In this document: positions 1 to 5,524 of the stretch, one piece after another
How positions within the stretch are numbered: the stretch's first letter is position 1
How the letters are laid out: every line of letters starts with the position of its first letter
Assembly (NCBI GenBank): GCA_017958895.1
Contig: JAGDBT010000142.1
Span: 1-8,374 of the forward strand
Length of the DNA: 8,374 nucleotides
Direction of reading: 5' to 3'
From: Alphaproteobacteria bacterium
GTDB lineage: Bacteria > Pseudomonadota > Alphaproteobacteria > RF32 > CAG-239
Made by a program: the position numbers and the translations under genes
Notes under the pieces: generated by a model
What the model was told of the DNA's origin: nothing
The model's database searches: none
The model's input: only the letters and a program-made list of their open reading frames with translations

Positions 1-226
1 CCGTAATTTTGTCGGCATCTTCCGTAACATGGGCGTTGGTAACCGCATATCCGTCATCACTGATTATGATTCCCGCCCCCAAAGATTGTTCATCTTCGCG
101 GTCCGCAATCACACTGACAACGGTCGGATTAACCGCGGCTATAACATCCTCAAGATGTTCCGGTTGCGCTTGAGTTTTGTTTATCAAAAGAAAAAACGAG
201 ACAACGACAATAACAATTTTTTTCAT
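1..226 (-). CDS. HtrA/Deg-family periplasmic serine protease, N-terminal part
   Basis: Trypsin-like protease that would degrade or refold damaged envelope proteins in the periplasm. Only the first 75 codons are in the window; the rest lies beyond base 1. Residues 1-20 form a signal peptide: two lysines, a hydrophobic stretch IVIVVVSFFLLI, then a TQA/QP cleavage site. Residues 50-66 carry the protease core start, GAGIIISDDGY followed by TNAH, where His66 fits the first member of the His-Asp-Ser triad. The Asp, the Ser and any PDZ domains are out of view. The start lies 4 bases after the hflC stop, so the gene is the third in the hflK-hflC operon. Only about 30 residues separate the cleavage site from the GAG motif, so the long glutamine-rich LA loop of E. 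coli DegP is absent and the layout is more compact, as in DegS. The family is clear; the subtype (DegP, DegQ or another) cannot be decided. Confidence 0.85.
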   Translation of the reverse strand, partial: MKKIVIVVVSFFLLINKTQAQPEHLEDVIAAVNPTVVSVIADREDEQSLGAGIIISDDGYAVTNAHVTEDADKIT

Positions 227-230
227 AGTT

Positions 231-1106
231 TTAGTTCAGTCCTTTGCTGTTTTTGAAATATTTCAGAAAATCCGAATCCGGAGACAAAACCAGAGAGGTA
301 TCATCTGAAGAAAGTGATTGGCGATAAGCCGTCAGAGAACGATAGAAATCATAGAATCCCACATCTTGTCCCACGGTTTCGTTCCATAATCTGACCGCCT
401 CTTTATCTCCTTCGCCGCGAATTATTTGAGCGTTCTTTTCCGCTTCGGCAACAATAATTGTTGCTTCCTTGTCGGCCTTAGCGCGAATATTCTGCGCTTC
501 CTGTTGCCCTTTGGCGCGAAATTCTTTGGCATCACGCTGTCTTTCGGTTTTCATCCGGTCGTTAATGGCTTGCATAACTTCAATTGGCAAATCGGCTCTG
601 CGAATTCTTACATCGGCCACGCTGACACCGATAGCCTCGGCATCTTTTTTAACCGTGGCACTGATATCATTCATAATTTGCGTACGTTGTTCCGATAAAA
701 GCTCGGTCAAGGTTACGCGTCCCAATACTTTACGCAACGAGGAGTTCACGATTTCCGCCAACTTACTGCGTGCCTGAATTTCCGTACGCACCGTTTTGTA
801 AAACTTCAGCGGATCAATTATTTTATAACGAGTAAAACTGTCAACATCCAAACGCTTTTTATCATTCAGTACCACTTCTTGCGCCGGCGGATCCAAATTC
901 AACAATCGGGCATCATAAAAAATAACATTCTGCACAAACGGTACCTTAAATTTCAATCCGGCCTCCCGAACCACTCTCACCGGTTCACCGAATTGTAAAA
1001 CAATAGCCTGTTCCGACTGATAAACCACATAGGCCGAACTTAAAATCAAAATAATCAATGCGGCCATCACGACGGCGCCAACCTGAAAAATCATACTTTT
1101 AGTCAT
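231..1106 (-). CDS. hflC: HflC, SPFH-family modulator of FtsH protease
   Basis: HflC pairs with HflK to build the large inner-membrane assembly that surrounds FtsH and controls its access to membrane substrates. The 291-residue product has one N-terminal membrane helix (about residues 8-29) and then the SPFH/band 7 domain, beginning with SEQAIVLQFGEPV at 31-43 and reaching about residue 185. A charged Ala/Glu/Lys-rich coiled coil follows at about 180-240, with RGEGDKEA at 230-237. The C-terminal part has FYDFYRSLTAYRQSL (251-265) and SPDSDFLKYFK (275-285), both typical of HflC rather than HflK. It is somewhat shorter than E. coli HflC (334 residues) but looks complete. The ATG lies 3 bases after the hflK stop and its ribosome site lies inside the end of hflK, so the two are probably translationally coupled. 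Confidence 0.96.
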   Translation of the reverse strand: MTKSMIFQVGAVVMAALIILILSSAYVVYQSEQAIVLQFGEPVRVVREAGLKFKVPFVQNVIFYDARLLNLDPPAQEVVLNDKKRLDVDSFTRYKIIDPLKFYKTVRTEIQARSKLAEIVNSSLRKVLGRVTLTELLSEQRTQIMNDISATVKKDAEAIGVSVADVRIRRADLPIEVMQAINDRMKTERQRDAKEFRAKGQQEAQNIRAKADKEATIIVAEAEKNAQIIRGEGDKEAVRLWNETVGQDVGFYDFYRSLTAYRQSLSSDDTSLVLSPDSDFLKYFKNSKGLN

Positions 1107-1109
1107 TTT

Positions 1110-2138
1110 CTACTCCTTTGCCGCTTGCGTATTTAAGGTTAAAACCGGCAATAAATTACCCTTTTGCGAAGGATCTATGATCACCTTTTTAGCCTTTTGC
1201 AAAACATCTTCCATAGCGTCTATATACATTTTGCGAATCGTAACTTCTTTGCCTTCCTTGTAGGCGGCATAAACCGAAGCGAATCGCTTAGCCTCACCTT
1301 CTGCCTTATTAACTGTGGCAGCTCTGTAAGCTTCGGCATCTTGAGTTACCTGTGCCGCACGACCTTTGGCCTTTGGAATAACTTCGTTCCGATAGGCTTC
1401 CGCTTCGTTTTTGAAACGTTCCATATCAGCCTTGGCACGTTGTACTTCGTTAAACGCATCAACGACTTCTCTCGGCGGATCGGCCTTTTGCAACTTAACC
1501 CGTACGATTACGATACCGGCTTGAAATTCATCAAGCACTCTTTGTAATTCCGCTTTGGTTTCATCTTCAACTTTACCGCGGTCACCGGTAATAATCGGCT
1601 GCATCTCAGATTGTCCGACGATTTCACGCAACACTGATTGCGCCGCCACGCTTACCGTTTCATCCGGACTGCGGATACTGAACAGATAATCTTTGGCATC
1701 TTTAATTTTCCATACCACCGTAAGATTGATATCAACAATATTTTCATCGCCGGTCAGCATATGGCTTTCCGTAAAGGCATTGTTGCGATAATCACGAGAT
1801 TCCGCCGCGCCCAAATTTATGCTTCGTTCCTGCGAAACATTAACCTTTATTACCTCTTCTATCGGAGCAGGTAAATGATAATGCAAACCGGCTTCCGTAG
1901 TGTCATAGTATTTGCCGAACCGCAACACCACACCTTCTTCGCTCGGTTGCACCTGATAAAAACCGCTGCATACCCACAAAATAAGCAACAACAGCAAACC
2001 GTATTTAATATACGACCACCAATTATCTTTCGGTTTTTGCGTCATTATTCTCAAGCGGCTCGATAATTTGGATTTGGAAAGATTCTCAAAATTCCAAACT
2101 TCTCCGCCTTCATTCCAAGGATTATTGTTATTTGCCAT
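1110..2138 (-). CDS. hflK: HflK, SPFH-family modulator of FtsH protease
   Basis: Partner of HflC in the FtsH-regulating membrane complex. The 342-residue product starts with a short hydrophilic Asn-rich and Trp-containing tail facing the cytoplasm (MANNNNPWNEGGEVW), then one membrane helix at about 44-60 (IKYGLLLLLILWVCSGF). The SPFH domain begins with QVQPSEEGVVLRFGKY at 62-77 and includes MLTGDENIVDINLTVVWKI (127-145), a stretch characteristic of HflK. A coiled coil rich in Ala, Glu, Lys and Arg covers about 228-290. The protein is shorter than E. coli HflK (419 residues), mainly because the glycine-rich N-terminal tail is reduced. AAGGAA lies 6 bases before the ATG (2145-2150, minus strand). 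It is the first gene of the operon and is divergent from mrp. Confidence 0.96.
   Translation of the reverse strand: MANNNNPWNEGGEVWNFENLSKSKLSSRLRIMTQKPKDNWWSYIKYGLLLLLILWVCSGFYQVQPSEEGVVLRFGKYYDTTEAGLHYHLPAPIEEVIKVNVSQERSINLGAAESRDYRNNAFTESHMLTGDENIVDINLTVVWKIKDAKDYLFSIRSPDETVSVAAQSVLREIVGQSEMQPIITGDRGKVEDETKAELQRVLDEFQAGIVIVRVKLQKADPPREVVDAFNEVQRAKADMERFKNEAEAYRNEVIPKAKGRAAQVTQDAEAYRAATVNKAEGEAKRFASVYAAYKEGKEVTIRKMYIDAMEDVLQKAKKVIIDPSQKGNLLPVLTLNTQAAKE
1113..1119 (-). promoter_or_regulatory. Ribosome binding site of hflC, inside the hflK 3' end
   Basis: Read on the minus strand, AAAGGAG lies 6 bases before the hflC ATG at 1106 and overlaps the last sense codons of hflK. It supports the chosen hflC start and suggests that ribosomes finishing hflK re-initiate on hflC, which would keep the two partners in balance. 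Confidence 0.8.
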
Positions 2139-2171
2139 AATTCTTTCCTTTTATTTAACCTTTCTTGCCTT

Positions 2172-2200
2172 AAGATAATTCATCTGTAAAACAAATACAA
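2172..2200 (-). promoter_or_regulatory. Possible promoter of the hflK-hflC-htrA operon
   Basis: On the minus strand, TTGTAT (2195-2200) and TATCTT (2172-2177) are 17 bases apart and about 33 bases before the hflK start. The match to the sigma-70 consensus is weak (3/6 and 4/6), so this is a guess based mainly on spacing and position. The 98-base gap (2139-2236) must also hold the mrp promoter on the other strand; there I see only an AT-rich TTATAT at 2213-2218 with no convincing -35 box. Confidence 0.3.
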
Positions 2201-2236
2201 CAAACTGTTAATTTATATCCACATCGGAAACAAAAC

Positions 2237-3235
2237 ATGGTTAATAACGAGATTAAAGCTTTTGTACAACAATATTATCCGGCCGAAAATATCGCGGAAA
2301 TAAAAATTATCGATAATCGTCTGATTATTGAAATTAAAAATTTGGCGGAAAATTCCGAGACCTCTGCCGAGTTAAAACAAAAAATGCGGCAACTTTTTCC
2401 GCAATACAAGACTTCCGTAATTTTCAGCGAAGAAAAAATCGTCGATTTAGGTGTGCAAGCCATTGAAAAATGGCACATTCCGAGAGTTAAAAAAATCATC
2501 GGCGTGGCTTCCGGAAAAGGTGGTGTCGGAAAATCAACCACCGCCGTAAATCTGGCTTTAGCGTTGGCTAATCTCGGTAAACGGGTGGCACTTTTGGATG
2601 CCGATATATACGGTCCGTCCGTTCCCACCATGCTCGGTTATGAAGCCGAACCTTTGTCTTCCGATGACGGTCAGACTTTTATCCCTTTTAACGAATACGG
2701 CATAAAATCAGTTTCTATCGGCTCTTTGATAGACCGCAACACACCGCTGATTTGGCGCGGGGCGAAAGCCTGCGGTGCTTTGGAACAACTGGCCACCCAA
2801 ACTGTTTGGGGCGATACCGATATAATGGTCATAGATATGCCGCCCGGCACGGGAGATATTTTGATTACCTTGTCGCAACGTATTGATTTTGCCGGCATTG
2901 TTATAGTTTCCACTCCTCAGGATATCGCGCTTATCGATGCCATCAAAGGAGTGAATATGTTTAAGCAAATCGGCACGCCGGTGTTGGGTATTGTGGAAAA
3001 TATGAGTTATTTCGTTTGTCCGCACTGCGGCAAAGAAACCGATATTTTCGGGCATCACGGAGCACGGCAAACTGCCGAACGTTTGGGTGAAAATTTTCTC
3101 GGGGCTTTACCTTTGGATGCGCAAATCAGAGAAAATTCCGATAACGGAACTCCGATAGTTGCCGTAAATCCGGACAGTCCGCATACCAAAGCTTATGAAA
3201 AAATTGCTGCCGAAATCATAAAACGAATCGGCTAA
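2237..3235 (+). CDS. mrp: Mrp/ApbC-type P-loop Fe-S cluster carrier ATPase
   Basis: Cytoplasmic ATPase of the Mrp/NBP35 group, which binds a 4Fe-4S cluster between two subunits and passes it to target enzymes. In the 332-residue product, residues 1-80 are a short, divergent form of the N-terminal MIP18-like (DUF59) domain. The ATPase domain starts at about 86 and has the deviant Walker A motif GKGGVGKST at 93-101, with its extra signature lysine (Lys94), followed by LLDADIYGPSVPTMLG and VIDMPPGTGD, all typical of Mrp. The cluster-binding CPHC motif is intact (Cys261 and Cys264). Length is usual for the family. The start has only a weak purine-rich site (CGGAAA) ahead of it, but no better start fits. 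It is divergent from hflK and probably co-transcribed with the next gene, 11 bases on. Confidence 0.95.
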   Translation: MVNNEIKAFVQQYYPAENIAEIKIIDNRLIIEIKNLAENSETSAELKQKMRQLFPQYKTSVIFSEEKIVDLGVQAIEKWHIPRVKKIIGVASGKGGVGKSTTAVNLALALANLGKRVALLDADIYGPSVPTMLGYEAEPLSSDDGQTFIPFNEYGIKSVSIGSLIDRNTPLIWRGAKACGALEQLATQTVWGDTDIMVIDMPPGTGDILITLSQRIDFAGIVIVSTPQDIALIDAIKGVNMFKQIGTPVLGIVENMSYFVCPHCGKETDIFGHHGARQTAERLGENFLGALPLDAQIRENSDNGTPIVAVNPDSPHTKAYEKIAAEIIKRIG

Positions 3236-3246
3236 AAGGAATAAAC

Positions 3247-4359
3247 ATGAAAAAAACGGGCTACAAACTGGCAGAAACTCAAAGCAAATTCGGCCAATTT
3301 TATCAAAAAAATCTCCGCGATATTTATCAGCAATTGGAACCGAAAAGGTTTAAGTATATCCGTCGTTTTTTTATAACCGCCGTTATCGGTCTGTTTTTAA
3401 TCGGTTCATTGCTTTTGCTTTGCTCAAGCGGCTATATCAGCCCCAAAGTTTATGAATCGGAAGGCTTTATAAAACTGGCAATGATTGCTTTGTGCTGTTT
3501 CGGAGTGGCTTTATACACGCCTTTTCATCAATATCGCACCGAAACAAAATCTCGCGTAATGAGAAAAATATTATCATTTTGGGGCGATTTTAAATATTTT
3601 CACGAGCAGAACATTATCGGCACCTCGCTGATTAAAGATTCGGAATTGTTCACTTATTTCAATCGCGAAGAAATTGACGATGCTTTTCGCGGCACTTACA
3701 AAAATGCAAGCCTTGAGGTTTCCGAGCATAATCTGCGCATTCATGGCAATAAGGGCGATACCAACATCTTCAAAGGAATTTTTATTTTGCTTGACTTTAA
3801 TAAAAAATTTGCCGGTAAAACTTTGGTGTTAAGCAGAGCGCGCTTGTGGCAATTGTTGCTTAACAATCCGATTTTATTTTTTGTTCTTGTGGGCGTTTCA
3901 ATAGCACTGATGATTACTTCTCATTATATCCTTATCGGTCTGACGGATTGGCGGGTTTTGTTTTTTATTTTTCTGCCACCGCTGGTTGTCGGTTTCATAA
4001 TATACGCGATATGGAAAAAAATTAAAAAACCGCGCGCCACGCAAAAAGTTATTTTAGAGGGAATACCTTTTCTGAAACGTTGGAAAGTTTTTACCGACAA
4101 TCAAATAGAAGCGCGTTATATTCTTACACCGGTTTTAATGGAAAAAATAACGGAATTAAAAAAGCTTTTTCACGGACATTGTATCGATTGCAGCTTTTTT
4201 GATAATAAACTTCTTATTGCCGTACACACCCGCAAAAATTTGTTTGAAACAACTTCACTTTTTGTGCCGGCCTTAAGCTATCATAAAGTTCGTCAGGTGA
4301 TAAACCAATTGCACAGTATTTTTTCGGTTATAGAGCTTTTGGATTTGCCTGAAAAATAA
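3247..4359 (+). CDS. Four-helix membrane protein resembling DUF3137
   Basis: Function unknown. The 370-residue product has four predicted membrane helices: about 41-61, 75-93, 207-228 and 237-256. The first pair and the second pair are separated by a soluble segment of about 110 residues, and the C-terminal 110 residues are soluble. The middle segment has DSELFTYFNREEIDDAFRGTY (131-151) and FKGIFILLDFNKKFAGKTLVL (175-195), and the end has FFDNKLLIAVHTRKNLFE (317-334). From memory these match the layout of DUF3137, a family of uncharacterised bacterial membrane proteins; this is pattern recognition and not a search result. A good ribosome site, AAAAGGA at 3234-3240, overlaps the mrp stop and lies 6 bases before the ATG, so the gene is probably in one operon with mrp. 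There is no signal peptide and no catalytic motif that I can name. Confidence 0.8.
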   Translation: MKKTGYKLAETQSKFGQFYQKNLRDIYQQLEPKRFKYIRRFFITAVIGLFLIGSLLLLCSSGYISPKVYESEGFIKLAMIALCCFGVALYTPFHQYRTETKSRVMRKILSFWGDFKYFHEQNIIGTSLIKDSELFTYFNREEIDDAFRGTYKNASLEVSEHNLRIHGNKGDTNIFKGIFILLDFNKKFAGKTLVLSRARLWQLLLNNPILFFVLVGVSIALMITSHYILIGLTDWRVLFFIFLPPLVVGFIIYAIWKKIKKPRATQKVILEGIPFLKRWKVFTDNQIEARYILTPVLMEKITELKKLFHGHCIDCSFFDNKLLIAVHTRKNLFETTSLFVPALSYHKVRQVINQLHSIFSVIELLDLPEK

Positions 4360-4361
4360 AC

Positions 4362-4390
4362 TTGACCGATTGGCTCTTTAGTGCTACAAT
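4362..4390 (+). promoter_or_regulatory. Sigma-70-type promoter of the C26 hydrolase gene
   Basis: TTGACC (4362-4367) and TACAAT (4385-4390) are 17 bases apart, each matching 5 of 6 consensus bases. The base before the -35 box makes CTTGAC, the form favoured in alphaproteobacteria. Transcription would start near 4397, leaving a leader of only about 18 bases. The -35 box begins two bases after the stop of the upstream gene, with no terminator between, so read-through from mrp is also possible. Confidence 0.8.
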
Positions 4391-4398
4391 CGTGCCTT

Positions 4399-4404
4399 GA
4401 GGAG
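4399..4404 (+). promoter_or_regulatory. Ribosome binding site that fixes the C26 gene start
   Basis: GAGGAG lies 10 bases before the ATG at 4415. An in-frame TTG at 4397 would extend the protein by six residues, but it sits at the predicted transcription start and ahead of this site, so it has no room for a ribosome site of its own. The ATG is therefore preferred. Confidence 0.8.
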
Positions 4405-4414
4405 TGAGATAATC

Positions 4415-5380
4415 ATGGCTAAAACAAAAACCGTATATTTGGAATATCTGCCACAATTTTCGGCTTACGGAATTGCAAAAGATGTCATATCCAAACTCAA
4501 AGATGAGGGCTTTATCGCCGATATTCGTCTGCCGGAAAGCGAAACCGTAAAATCTGTCAAAAATGCCCCTACCATGGGCTTTTTACTCGGTCAGGATAAA
4601 GATGCTGACGGCAAAGAATATTATTCCATCGGTCAAACTTATCTTACAACACTTCTTAATACCGGGGCAAACTTAAAATTCTTAGACTACGAAAATTCTT
4701 ATAAACAAATGAGCTCTTGCCACGGAGCAATTTTGCCGGGCGGTGCTTTCAGCAATCCGGAAAGTTTTTATATTGACGGGAAAACGTTGGGAGATAAGGA
4801 AGGTAAACGCTATTTTGCTTATCGCGCCGTTATTGCGGAAGCTTACAAAAAACACAAACCTCTGCTCGGAATTTGTGCCGGTGCGCAAATGATCGGGGCC
4901 TTGCTCGGCGGCATGAAAATGTATCGCAACTTAAGGGAAGAAATACCTCATCCGGCCGTTCACAAACCGCAAAGCGAAAACGATGTGCGTATTCACCGTA
5001 TCAAACTCCTAAAAAATTCGCCGCTTTCAAACATCATGGGCTTGCCGGCCGATGAAGAGTATGTGCTGATAAATTCTCGGCACAATCAATCCATGGTACA
5101 CAGTGCTTTACAAGATTATGTCGACGGAGAACCGAAAGTAAAAATGACTGTTTATGCTATTTCCGATGACGACGGTATTCCGGAAATTTGGGGTAATGAC
5201 GATGCCGGAATTTTATGTGTGCAAGGACATCCGGAAGACTTAGCGGCAGTCGGTGATAAAAAAATGCAAAAATTATACGATTATGTTGTGCAAAAATCCC
5301 TTGATTTTAAGCAAAAACAGGCTCAAAAAACCTCAAAATCAAAATTGCAAAATCGGCAAAAAGATTCAAACTTCCGATAG
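4415..5380 (+). CDS. Class I glutamine amidotransferase-like hydrolase, peptidase C26 type
   Basis: Probable cytoplasmic hydrolase of gamma-glutamyl bonds, of the group that includes the gamma-glutamyl-GABA hydrolase PuuD; the real substrate is unknown. The 321-residue product shows the whole triad in context: nucleophile Cys154 in LLGICAGAQMIGALLGG, then His272 and Glu274 in QGHPEDL. Other family marks are the oxyanion-side loop GAILPGGAF (around Gly109-Gly110) and NSRHNQSM (His223). There is no synthetase domain, which separates it from GMP or CTP synthetase, and no ammonia-acceptor partner gene nearby. It is longer than PuuD (about 250 residues), with an insert at 40-100 and a tail of about 30 residues rich in Lys, Gln and Ser. 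It has its own promoter, and no polyamine genes are next to it, so a role in putrescine breakdown is not supported by context. Peptidoglycan- or folate-related gamma-glutamyl substrates remain possible. Confidence 0.85.
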   Translation: MAKTKTVYLEYLPQFSAYGIAKDVISKLKDEGFIADIRLPESETVKSVKNAPTMGFLLGQDKDADGKEYYSIGQTYLTTLLNTGANLKFLDYENSYKQMSSCHGAILPGGAFSNPESFYIDGKTLGDKEGKRYFAYRAVIAEAYKKHKPLLGICAGAQMIGALLGGMKMYRNLREEIPHPAVHKPQSENDVRIHRIKLLKNSPLSNIMGLPADEEYVLINSRHNQSMVHSALQDYVDGEPKVKMTVYAISDDDGIPEIWGNDDAGILCVQGHPEDLAAVGDKKMQKLYDYVVQKSLDFKQKQAQKTSKSKLQNRQKDSNFR

Positions 5381-5449
5381 TTACCTTTTAAAGGTTAACA
5401 AATTGTTACTTTTCCCTAAAAAAATCTGCATTTATGCCTAAAGTTATAC

Positions 5450-5478
5450 TTGACTTTCACGCGCGCGTAAGATAGAAT
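5450..5478 (+). promoter_or_regulatory. Sigma-70-type promoter of the repeat-protein gene
   Basis: TTGACT (5450-5455) and TAGAAT (5473-5478) are 17 bases apart, each 5 of 6 to consensus and again preceded by C (CTTGAC). The spacer contains an alternating CGCGCGCG run at 5459-5466, unusual in this AT-rich setting. Transcription would start near 5485, giving a leader of about 40 bases. The match suggests strong basal expression. Confidence 0.8.
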
Positions 5479-5510
5479 GACTGCTATTATGGTTGTTAGT
5501 GTAACTTTTT

Positions 5511-5516
5511 AGGGGA
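5511..5516 (+). promoter_or_regulatory. Ribosome binding site of the repeat-protein gene
   Basis: AGGGGA lies 8 bases before the ATG at 5525. It supports this start over the in-frame ATG at codon 27, which would remove the basic n-region of the signal peptide and has no comparable site. Confidence 0.75.
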
Positions 5517-5524
5517 CTTTTATC

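Larger units (their letters stand above)
5381..5524 (+). other. Intergenic region between the C26 gene and the repeat-protein gene
   Basis: It holds two small adjacent palindromes just after the C26 stop, ACCTTTTAAAGGT (5383-5395) and TAACAAATTGTTA (5396-5408), then an AT-rich stretch, a strong promoter and a ribosome site. The palindromes are AT-rich, have almost no loop and lack a following U-run, so I do not call a terminator. They could instead be operator-like sites, but they lie about 40 to 65 bases upstream of the -35 box and nothing else supports that. Confidence 0.5.

Noticed and set aside
29..256. Plus-strand open frame at the left edge
   Set aside because: It is antisense to the HtrA start, which has a signal peptide and the catalytic His motif; the plus-strand product has no such support.
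426..777. Two overlapping plus-strand open frames inside hflC
   Set aside because: They are antisense to a gene with a clear HflC product over its whole length, and their translations show no recognisable domain or ribosome site.
1164..2066. Three plus-strand open frames opposite hflK
   Set aside because: They are shadows of the HflK coding strand; the HflK translation is family-like from end to end.
2275..3070. Minus-strand open frames opposite mrp
   Set aside because: Mrp motifs (GKGGVGKST, CPHC) fix the coding strand, and the antisense products look composition-driven.
4397..4414. TTG at 4397 as the C26 start
   Set aside because: It coincides with the predicted transcription start and precedes the GAGGAG site, which serves the ATG at 4415.
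5383..5408. Two AT-rich palindromes as a terminator for the C26 gene
   Set aside because: The hairpins have short, weak stems with almost no loop, and no T-run follows directly.
5414..5514. Inverted repeat CCCTAAAAA / TTTTTAGGG that could hide the ribosome site of the repeat-protein gene
   Set aside because: The left arm (5414-5422) lies upstream of the promoter, so it would not be in the same transcript, and a 9-base AT-rich match at this distance can arise by chance.
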